From: Larimichthys crocea
Lineage: Eukaryota > Chordata > Actinopteri > Sciaenidae
Assembly: GCF_000972845.2 (NCBI RefSeq)
Contig: NC_040029.1
Location: 1,311,832-1,375,831 of the forward strand
DNA: 64,000 nucleotides
Reading direction: 5' to 3'
Shown piece by piece: positions 26,501 through 38,500 of this stretch; the stretch's first letter is position 1; every line of letters starts with the position of its first letter. Below the pieces are notes generated by a model. The model searched no databases. It saw only the letters and a list, made by a program, of their open reading frames with translations, and had not been told where the DNA came from. The translations under genes and the position numbers were made by a program.

Positions 26501-29500
26501 TCCCTCATTCTCTAACATTTTTTTTTCTCTTTTACGTCAAGCTCTTACACAGATGGCCTTGTAAACTAATTTGCACTCCCGTCACCATCATATACGCGTT
26601 CAGACACAAACGGACACATCCTTGTGGTATTGCTGGCATGGTACCAGCAATAGCTCCAGGAAGCGTGATGGCGTGAGTGCCCCAGAGATGTGGGTGAATG
26701 AATCAGGATGACCTCAGCACAGCCAGGGTCTTTGACAAGAGGCTGATTATCACGCTAAGCTGGTGACGCTGTCACTGAGGCCTCCGCAGGACAGCGGCGA
26801 TGCAGTACACTCAGCAGTCCATCACAGGTCAAGGCCAGTGGGAAAGTCAAGACAGAAGCCTGCGTTAGATTTGTTTTAAACACTTCATCCCAAAATATCC
26901 TGGAGAACACACAGCAAGTTTCCTCTTTTAGTTCCACCTCTCGGCCTTTTCCAACATTATTGAACTTAGTAAGGCTGCAAAAGGGAAACAGAAAATGTTT
27001 CCAACATGCTTTAGCATCAGAATCCAAGAGCTTTGTAGCAAAACAATTGCATTGTACCAGTATCTCCAATATTTCCCATAGCATGAAAAGAGAAAACAAA
27101 GAAGACTTATGGCAGATTATGGCAGTGTGGCTGCATGGAAGAACACTTTTACACATTAAAAGCATATTCTGGGAGACTAAGAACTTGTCAGCTTTATCAA
27201 TCCAATAGTTGTTGACACATTTTGATCACATGATGGCGCTAGAGGAAAACTCCAAAGTTGATTAAATTACCAAAGTTGGTCGGATTCATCCTCTGGGCAC
27301 CATGAATATCTGTCAGTCTGGATGAAATTGGTTGCCTGGGTTATGGTTAGTAACCATCTCTAGAGGGATGGTGCTCGCATGGATTAGAAAAAATGTTTTA
27401 TATCATTTTAAATTGAGTAATGTTGTGTTGGACTGTTTCAGACAAATGAAGATATTTGAACTTTAGTAAATTGTATTGGACATTTCTCAGTTTTTTCGGA
27501 CATTTCATACACTAAATGTTTACGAACTGATGATGATAAATGTAAATAATCATTACTGGCTGCCATACACACCTTTATTACTTTCAGTATTAATGCTGCT
27601 CCATTTGCGACGGTTATTTCTGGGGCTCATAAAGCTTTTTTTCCGTCTCACCTCACCTCATGCATGCCTTAAGTGGAACACCCTTATTTTACAGCCTCTG
27701 TGCACTTTCCTGTGTTTGCAGAAGAAGTTATCCCTCTGAATGGTACATTTCAGCAAGTCCCTTTGAAGCGGGTACAGTTAAAACAAGTTATGCTAATTAT
27801 GCCTCACACATCAGAGAACCCCGCAGTACAAAAAGTGAAACATGCACGCACACACCCTTGCCTGGCTTTGTGCTACATTTTGTGAGGAGCAATGGTGCTG
27901 AAACTGGAACGGAGGCCTTTGAAGTCATCTCGACCCGTGGCGTGTCATCCCCTCTCTCTGACATCTCACCTCTCCCCACTCTCATTAAGAGAACCCCAAC
28001 TTCTCTTCTCATATATATAACTGGATGAGTTATCATTGCACTTGTTGAGTCAAAATTGTTGCGACATCGGTGTGGTTTAGCAGCGTGAGAGAAAAGAAAA
28101 ACTCCTCCATAATACAGGATTTGCATAAATTAACCCACAATAAGTCCTGACTGAAAACTTTAAATGTCATCGTTCAGGAACAGACTGTCCGATAGTTAGA
28201 GCCGAGGCGCCTCCGCTGCTCAAAGATTAAAGGCGAGTGACTCCTCAGAGAGAACACTGACTGGATGGAGAAACAAGGGGCAACTCAAAATGTTCCTGAA
28301 GCAGCAGGAGTGTGTGTGTCTATGTGTGTGTGTGTGTGTGTTTTCTAAGGGCCGGATAAGGGGGAAGTGTGTTTTGACCGACCCTGCTGTGGGTGCCTGC
28401 TGCAGCGGATACGGCCTAGGAACAGTTCAAAGCGGAGCAAAATATCAATGGGGAGTAGAACTTTATCAACACAGATTGAGTGTCTAAAAACTGTCACTGT
28501 AGCTGGTGCCAGCTATTTTTAGTCATCTCAACAGTAACACAGTTTTTGGATCCAATATAGGATCCATCTGACAACAGAACTGATGTTAGACAAGAACCAT
28601 CTGCTACATCATATATTATATCATCAGATTATTTTTTATGAACGGAACACTATGTTACATATTTTGACTTATTGGGGCTGTAAGTGCAATAATATCATAC
28701 TAATGGCTTCTGTTAGCTATCAGTGTTTTCAGGCATACTATAGCCACACAGGAGAAATCATAGACACTATAATGAATAGATGTAACCGTGACATCATCAA
28801 AGCATCCACACTCTTTATTCTGCATAACTTTAAGCCTTAATATCATTTGAACAGGTGGGTGAGTTGTATATAAATTCACCCTCAGTACAGTTGTCATGAA
28901 CGGGGAAATTAGCTACAGAGACCAAAACTGTTTTTTGTACCAGGCTGTAAACATGTTTATTTCTGCTGTGAAACATGGGGACTTATGGAGACTGACTCGT
29001 TTTGTAGCAAGCCTCAAGTGGACGTTTGAGGAACTGCATTTTTTGGCACTCTCGCACTGGCTTCATTTCACAGCAGCAGAGGTTGCTGCTTGGCTTGAAA
29101 TAGATGATTTATTAATATAGTCCAGTATGGTATTATTTATTGTTATTTCTATGTATTTATTTATATATTTGATTTGTCTGATAACCTGCATGGACGGCAG
29201 ACTAAAGACCTCATGACTCAAAATGTTTTGTCCAACCAACAGTCCAACCTGTCCAGCCTGTATTGTGATTAATTACGGCACCAGGTATTGACAAGGAAGG
29301 CACACGCATTGAAGAAAAAGGACAATATCTCATATTGCATGTGTTATAATGAGTACTCTTTTAAAGCATTGAGGCTCTCCCTGACATCTGTTGTATATTA
29401 AGTCATTTTGGGTGGTATATTATTTATGTTGGGCCTTGAGAAGATGTATGTAACCTTTCAAGTCTTTGCACAATGAAAATCAATATATCATATTGTATTG

Positions 29501-32500
29501 AATTAGTACTTCCCCTTAAAAGCAAATCTATTACCCCCTTATTCCCTGTGCTACTTCCCTTGTACCTGCTGTTAGATACCCAGTGTGTATTTAATTTCTT
29601 CCCCATATGTACAAAATATTTCTCCGTAATTTACAGGCTTTTTTTTCCATTCCACTCCTCTACCTTTTTCTGCCACTCTCTCTTTTCAACACATTCTTAC
29701 TAGGCAGGTGGAGCAGGCGCATGACGACATGATCTCTGGGCCTCTTCTAAGTTTTAATGGGGGAGTGGTTGATTTCTCCTCCCCTCCTCCTACACACGCA
29801 AATCACATACTGTACATACAAACACACACATCCACACACACTCTCACAGCTGCACAGCTGTGAGGGTGGGAGGGGCTCTACCCTGATGAGAGACAGAGCA
29901 GGAGAGAGGGAGAGGGAGGCTGGGCTATTGTGATTGAGCGCAGAGGGAATCTCACTGGACGCTCGGCAAAACTCTCAAACCTTCACACACTGTGGGCAAC
30001 TTTGTGCCATGGCAGTGTGTGGGCGGTGAATCTCACACCTGATTTAAGGCTACACTCACAGGCAGGATTGAGCACCATGCAGGGCCGGGCTGGCAAAGCC
30101 CCCAAAAGGGAGATGGTGATAGAGTCTCCACAGCAGTACAAGAGCCTGGCTGAGATTGAGGCAGAGGTGGAGGCTGGGTCACAGGTGGCAGCGGTAAGTG
30201 TGCACTGTGCCATCTTTTTTATTGAAGTAAAGTTTGTCTGTAGTCCACTCTGGTTCTGGGAGCTGCTTGTTAAAAGGACCTGATGTGATCTGATTGTTTG
30301 ACCACATTTTTTTTTATCACTTAGATTTCCTTTCAGGACCCGCTTTGAAGATAATTTTTAAAGGGTTAGACGGAAATGGGAAATAGCAGCTTGAGGGTAC
30401 ACCTCTCCAGGGGGTTGAATGTTGATCTTTTTTTAGGAAATGGAGCACTTGAGGCTCTCTTTATTCATTAACCGTTTCTGTGCATCAGAGTTAGGGAGTT
30501 TGACAACTTGGCTGCACAGTTGGTGCAGTGATAAAGATGCAGACTCACCGGTTTGTTCAATAACACTGTAAAAAGCAGTGTATGCTGTGCTTTCCTTTGG
30601 GTTTTAGGTATTTCTAAAGGTGTTCCCACAGTTGGACTTGGGCATTTGGAAATTAAAGAATTTGGCACTTTTCTGTTATTTATGTCCTTTTACTGCACAC
30701 TATAATCAATATAATATCATTCATAGTTTATTTGTTAGAGTATCATGACACTGACAATATTTGACCGCATAGATCAGGATAGCTACATCTTGATCGGCCT
30801 TCAAGTTAAACTTAATTCTCACGTCTTTCAAATGTATTCATGTGAGATGATTCTCACAAGTCACAGTTCACAGCTGCTTGTGGTTATCTTCTGTCTGAAT
30901 GGCAATTATCCAGTTGGAAATCAGGACGGACCATTTTCTGCTTATCAGATGATCTTTTTACATTCAAAGGGCTGAGAGATACGGAGGGATATTTGCATTG
31001 CGTCATCTGGAGGATGGGTTTGGACGAATCAAAATGTAAATCTATGGTCAGACGTCTGTTTAATTGGCCTCGGTTTGTTATGTGTTCATTGGACCAAGAC
31101 CAGGAGGCTAATCCAAATAATATGGCTCACAGCCACGCCTAGCAGCCACATGCAGACCTGTGAGCTATGACAGTTTAGAAACACAGAGAGATGAGTGATG
31201 ACTTAGTAATATTTTTGTCTAGTTTGTTTGTTAAAGCTGCATTATAGGCACGTGAGATGAATTTGAACTTCACATACACAGCAATACTTTAATGTTGAGT
31301 CAGTCAGTGAACTGAAGTCAGGATTATAGGAAGGCATAACTGGTTGTCACTTGGTTGTTCAATCCACTACTTCAGTCCAGACTATTTGATGGATTGCCAT
31401 TTAATATGGTGCAAACATGTTTCCCCTCAGGATGAATCATAATAACTTTGATCATCTAGCACCAATATTATAATTTGTTCAATACTTTGATTTATAGGCC
31501 AAACCGGCACATATTTGTACTTCACAAACATAGATGTTAATGCAATTTGGTGTGTCTGCCGGAGGAAATTAAAACAAAACATGAGCTCATGAGCTATGGA
31601 AGCATGATTGTGATTGGTGCTTGTTGAGGTGATGCCAGTTTGATGTATGACCAAATACCTGCAGATCTAATAACATTCCCATGAGCCTTAGTTCTGTTTT
31701 TAGTACTTACTAGCATGGTTATAGAGCTTTAATCTTGTTTTTGCTTGATTAAAGGCAAATTTGGACGCAAGTTGTAAACAATTAATGATTTTTAACTCAC
31801 ATTAGAGCTGAAATAATAATAAAGTTTAGACAGGAAACTATTTCTCCAATCAGTCAATCAGACAAAAATAGCTATCGTTCATTAGTTCCAGAAGGGATTT
31901 TCTGCTAAACGGAACATCTTGGAGTTATGGACTGCTGGCCAGAGAGAGCAGGCAAAGACGAAGACATTATTTCAAAATTTTGAGAGAAAAACAGTATCTG
32001 TACTCATTTTTATTCAGAAATCCCGCCTTCCTGTTATGTTTTACAGCAAAGGAAATTGAAGGGAGGAAAGGATTAACAGTGCTGAATTTAGCTTTCTTTC
32101 TTCATTCTTAAGTGTTGACTCACAACTTCATGACAAAAGTCCAATCTAGGTTTGTCTGTGATTTCAACTGTGAGGATTGACTAGTATTTAAAAACCAAAA
32201 TCTAAAAGGTGTAGTTCCCCTATAAATAGATCAAAGCTTGGTTTACTTCCTTAAAATTTGAATACGCAGACACGTGTGTGTCACACGGGAAGGTCTATTT
32301 TGTAATATCACAGGGAGGCTCATGGGAGGACGTGCCGGAGGAATCCCTTGGGTGTTTTCTGTGGAATGTCAGAGCTGATGTCTGCTGCGCCGGGGGAGTT
32401 TAATCTTTGTTAAACTATGAACTAGGCTTCAGTATCTTACCCTCTGCCAAGCATCAATGTTCACAAAGCCCTCTATGTTATAATGTAGCGTACTTGGTTT

Positions 32501-35500
32501 TTATATGATTTACTATGGAATGTTTGGACTGTATATCATCCAGATTCTCTGGCTGCAGTGACCACTGTTTTCTTATCTGGTTCAGGTTTTGAACGTGAGC
32601 TCATGAGCACAGTGACTGGTACAATGGCACACACAGACTCTCACTCATCCACCCATCCATCCATCCCTCGCCTCTCTCATCTAGCATCTCGTCTTCTGTT
32701 AACCCACATTCATCTCTGTCTCCGTCTCTGTCTCTTGGTCACAATAGCAACTTGTTGTCCAGACAGCGTGAATAACCCAGATTTCCCCCAGAAACACTGA
32801 TACCATTTTTAATTGTACAAGTACTGGACGACCACAAATATTTATGCAGAGGCAAAGACAACTGGACAGAACAAAAACATACATGTAGCCAGCCATTGAT
32901 CCACTGCTGTATTCTGCTCTTTCAGGTAAAGCCAAAGATCATAGAGCCTCTGGACTATGAAAATGTGATTCTACAGAGGAAGACCCAGATCATCAGCGAT
33001 GTTCTGCGGGACATGCTGCAGTTCCCCACGGATGACTTCCAGGTAAGATATGAGGAGAGTTATTGATTGAGCCCCGTAGGAACTTTTTTATTGAACTTTT
33101 TGCCTCTCATAGGTCAAATGTGGTCACAGAACAGTGACCTTGAATCTGGTGGTGATTAAGGCTTGATGTCCATGCTAGTGCAGAGGTTTGAAACCACTGT
33201 TTACATGTAAAAACAATGCATTATATTTGACTCGTTGATCATATGTTTTTTACTGCACTCCCATACCATTGTTGGACATGACTACAGAACACCACCTGTT
33301 CTCAGCAGGAGTTTGTAGTAAATCTGGGAAATGTAGAAAGTCAGAAATTGAGGCAGCAGTGAGTGAGACATGTTGAGATAAAGCAAAGACAGCAATAATC
33401 ACAAAATAACTCTGGAATGCTTTAAAGAGAGCGATGATATACTGTACGGCAGGATTTGTTCTTTGTTTTTTGAGAATCCAATCCAATCCAATCCACTTTA
33501 TTTATATAGCACGATTTTAGCAAACACAGGGTTTCCAAAGTGCTGCACAATACGATAGAACACAATGAATAACAATATAGAAACACAACAAAACATCAAG
33601 TAGATAATAGAAAGATAGAAAACAATAAAAATAAAATGAATAAAAGGCACTAGATAAAATAAATAAAAACAGACAAAAATAAATACGTAAATAACAAAAT
33701 GCATGTATGCACATAAAATCAACCATCTACATGGTGTTAAAAGCCAAAAGTGGAAGTGGGATTATGATCTCAAAGTTTCAGAATTCCTGGAATGGTTACT
33801 TAGTAATACCATGGATCTATTATAGAACTGGATAGCGGACACAAAGATGGTGCCTGTTCAGTCCAATGGCAATTCCTCACCTGATGCATACAGCAAAAAC
33901 ATCTCTGGCTCCCAGGTTCATTTATGTGGCTGACTAAATATGCACTGTAGTGTTTCTCCAGCTGACCTCGCTCAAGAGTTCCCACTCTAGACTTTACATT
34001 GTGATTGTTTCACACATGAAACCTTTTGTTTTCGCTGTAATGCAGCAAGTGGCCAATGGGCAAAATTAGAACCAAGGCTGAGTGGCAGTGCCTTATCCAG
34101 GTCTTATTATACATGCATGAGTAATGCAGCCAGAATATGAATGTACTTGTAGTGTTGTGTAGTCAAACACTTACAGAGCTGCATTGTCAGAGTGGCAGAG
34201 ATTAATGAGGCAAGAGCTGAGATGGAGGAGGAATAGTCTTTTTTTGTCATTTTGTGTCGCCAGGAGAGACAAACAAATATGGTGAGTCAGACAACGGTGA
34301 AGTGACTGACAGAGGCGGCCAATGGTTCGGATCATTTTCGTGGTAGCTGCTCAGTGCGGTTATGGATGAATATGTATGAGTGTGAATCAGGATGGTAGGG
34401 AGCTTGGCTCAGGTTTGTCAACTTGGCTTGGAAAAAAAAGTAATTTAACTAAATTCTCTGAACTAATATAGATTATATTCACCCAAAATCAACACGGTTA
34501 ATGTTTGTCTATATTGGCATATGGAATGAACAATCACAGTGAAAGTTAGAGGCAACTTAAGGTTGCTGCTTAGGTCATCGTTTTGGAACAGCTCAGTGTA
34601 CAAACTGGAACACCAAGCCAGCTTTTTTATTGATTTATACACTTTGGAAAGGCTCTGTTGTGACACTTTAATTAAATACAGTTCATGGACACAACAGAAA
34701 GTCTTTTAAAAGATTTTTATTAAGTTTCTCTTCACTTCACTTGACTTGTGTCTTTCTAGGAAATCCGTTCCTGCACAGCTGATGTACAAGGATGTGGACA
34801 AATGATGATATAACTCTGAGAAACCATGTCTGAAATCGGTTATAAATCTGAACTCACCATGTACTGTATGTAATCGCTGGCTCATGCTCTTATAAACATT
34901 TACACGCTACACAGATCTGCTGCTTGTGTTCAAAGGAGTTTAAAGACCGTGTCAACATTACATCACCGTAGTGCTGAGACGGATCTCAGCGGGGTCCACT
35001 CCCAGTTTGAGAGAAAACGAGAAAACAGCGGACAGACTGAGACAAATGTTTGCCATTCCTCAAGTCTCCGGACTTTAAAGAATAACTCTGGTCTTATTGG
35101 TCATATTGAATATCTTTGTCCTTGTCGACAAATGTGGAGAGCCAAACCAACCAAGCATGTATCCAAAAAAGAATTATTGTGTGTATCAAAGCCTGATATA
35201 TCTTATTCATCTGTGCCATAAAGCTCCATTGTTGTCCATAGACTACTAAAATCACATCAGTGAGCCACAATGTTGCACTGGATGACTTGTTGCTTCATTA
35301 TTATGAGCACACACTAGATTATTGGCTAAATTCCACATATACCAAGCCGCTGTCTAAATATGCACTAGGGAACCCAATATGGATTCATCCACTGCTGAAA
35401 ATAGTCCCCAACAAATGCTGTATATCCTCCTATTTGAGGAACATCTAGATAAAAACTACAGTGACCATGTGTTTTAGGACATTAGTGAGGCCTTTCTTGA

Positions 35501-38500
35501 AAAAAACAACAACAATGTATTCCTGATTGTTTTCCTTTCTCTGTCCGTTTCAATTCTTGTCATATAGAAAGCTCTGCAACCACCAGATTAAAGCAACAAA
35601 ACAACAGAAGAAAATACACACTTGTGATTTGAAATTCATAGAGTATGTGGTGGGAAATCTTTAACGTCCAGTCTGCTTCCAAACTATTTCACAATCAGAT
35701 GATGAGTGGTTTTCATTACAGGGCTGTCTGCAGAGCACAGCTATTAGTAACTGCCCAAGACTCTTGTGAGTGTGTGCGTGCTTGTGTGTCTGTGTGTGTG
35801 TGTGACCTGGTCCGTCCATCTGTGTAACCTGCCATATGTTTTACATCACTCGGCTTAGTGAGGAGAAAGGGGGAGCCAGCCAGACATATGCGTCTAGTAT
35901 GCTGCACGTGCTACACACACATATATGAATACACATACACATACACACACATGCACATGCACTAACTGGGCAAGAAAGACTGTGTGAAAAGAGGTAAAAG
36001 CAGGTTAAGTGTCAAGTTATGGATTAAGTTCCCCTGCATGCACATTCATGATATCAGACGAAATGTGATCAATACACTTATATAAGATGTTTAATCAATA
36101 ATAGATGTCGTAGCAGTCACACTACAGTCAATTTCATCTCTCAAAGTGGAATGGAGACTTCAGAAGACTCCATTCTCACCTCCTGTCATCAACCACTCCA
36201 CTCCGAGAGCTTCGATGTTGGAGAATTTAATTCCTGCCTGGCATCATTCTATCCGCCCTGCAGTGTTGCTGCCTGTGGGAACACGCTCCATCAGCCCAGT
36301 GGATGCCATCAAAGCTCCGGTTTAATGACTGTGAAAGGAATGCTGTTAATTGGCAGCCAGCAGTTCTTGCTCACAGTTGACTGACAGCGGTGTGCTTTGG
36401 TCAAAATTTCCCCGTGAGTGGCTGGTCAAACTGGCAGGCTGTGTGTTGATGTGTTGATCGCTTTGTTTGGAGTGAATTGGAAAAGAGAAGAGAGACTCCA
36501 AAGCTTGTGCGAGGACAACTGAAGTGTCTGTGAAGTGTCATACCGTGTTATACTGCAGTATGCCAATCAGTCATTCATCCAAATATTCAAATTAAGGCAT
36601 TATCTACTCACCCATGCGTTTTTATGATCAGGGGAATGTATCCCCTGTAGTTTCATCTCATCCTGCTCACACAGGGTAATGTTAAAGCAAAAGTTGGACA
36701 TCTTGTGAAATATTCTCTCTCTTGCCTGGAGTTTAATAAAGAGATCAATGCCACTATGGTGTCTGTACTCCAAATATGAAGCCAGAGCCAGGAGATGATT
36801 AGCATAAAGGCTGGAATCAGAGGGAAACGGCTACTTTGGCTTCGTCAGAAAGTAAAAAAGTACATATCAGCATCTCTAAAGCTCATGAATAAACAAATAA
36901 GTGTAGTTTGAAATGTAAAAATTACAGATTAAATAAGAAGTCATGTTGGATAGGCTAGCTGTTTATTTTTTTGGACACATGTGAGAGTGGTATCGATCTA
37001 CTCGTCTTAATCACGTTAAGAAAGCAAATCAGCATATTCTTGAAAATGTCCAACTGTTCCCTTAATACGATCTTTTTTTTTTTCCTTTCGCACGGCTGCA
37101 ACACAAAAGCATAAAAGTTAGATTTTTCCAAACAGCTCAGGTCTTTTGTAGCCAAACCGCTGCATTGTCAGCCTGAATTCTCAATATTTTCCACACTGGA
37201 AATGTTTTTTAACGTATTACTGGCGTGATTTTTAGTACTTTATTTGATCCGCAATGCAGATTATACAAGGCTGAATAAACTGAGCTAATTTTGGGTCATA
37301 CTGACACATCTTTAATAGCTATTAGAAGACTGAACTGGAGAAATCAGGTCAGAGGTTCGATAACTGCCTGCCAGCGTAAGAATAGACATTTATGACAAAT
37401 CTAGGTCATTGTGCCACTGTTTCCAACTCATCTTTGTGGGTTGAGTAGGAAAGCAGAACGCTAAGTGGGAGCAATGGCGGCTGCAGAATGAGTGGATGAG
37501 TTGCCAGCCAACAGTCTTGACGCCCCGAGGCAACTTTTGCTTCTCGGCTATGGATCTTTGCTCTTCTCTCTGGCTGTTTCCCTTTAATAAGGCTGGCATG
37601 GCAGGGGGAAGGCTCAGGACTGGAATAACACAGGCTGCACAACTCTCTCTGCAGTACTGTTTTTTCCCCCCATCCGCCTCCATCCCTACATATTACATGA
37701 GACTTTGTTTGAAAGAATAGTTCAATATTTTGGGAAGTACGTGATGTTCAAACCACTGTGTCAGACCTCACTTCAGAACTGAAATAAATCATGTGATTGA
37801 TGTTCTGTCTGTGAACATGTGGTTGGTTTGAAACTGGTTTGAATCATTACTGGGTTTTTCTTCTTTATACAGTTCACTTACACGTTTTGTGGGTTGTAGT
37901 AGTGGTGGAGCTGGACCAGCCAAAAGAAACATCTTTGTGTTAATATTTTGCAGTGTTAATTGCGACCCAGACACATATTTAGAAGGCTGGTTACATGAAA
38001 TGAAACAGGTAGAATTAAAACAGAGTTTATTCCATGATTCCACGTGGACGGTCTTAGTTTCAGAGACATTTCAGTAGAGGGTTTGTCCAGTCTGAGTGTC
38101 TGATTGGCGGCCACAGCATGACATCAGCCTCTGTTTTTCCAAAAGTTGGATCAGGATGAACTTGTCCGTCGCAGGTCACTGCGTTTTTTGGCACACACAC
38201 CATGCAGCCCACACAGCCACGGCCTAAACAGACAACCTTCACTCGAATGAATGGAAAAAAACACTGCATTGTTGCCGTAACTCCTTATCCTGTCCTGTCA
38301 GTCTGAATGTACTCTTTGCTTGCCTTAGTCTGAAGGCGAGTAGTAAGTAAATTAAACTCTAGCTTTGTATATAGCATACAAATATGAGAGTGGGATTAAT
38401 TCCTATTCCTTTAAATGTCAGCCCTGACATTCAGAGCTAACAAGCTGATTTGATTTAACCGTCTGGATGAATGAGAAGGACTCAGAGAGGCAAAGCAAGA

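Larger units (their letters stand above)
24662..30076 (+). other. dock9 intron segment between exons 1b and 1c
   Basis: Non-coding. It contains a copy of the CCTCTGGGCACCATGAATATC repeat (about 27207-27345), (GT)n at 28310-28340, and a second high-copy fish repeat at 28790-29105. No exon seen. Confidence 0.6.

Noticed and set aside
26755..27165. 136-codon minus-strand open frame
   Set aside because: No domain, lies in repeat-bearing intron, splits across a dispersed repeat neighbourhood.
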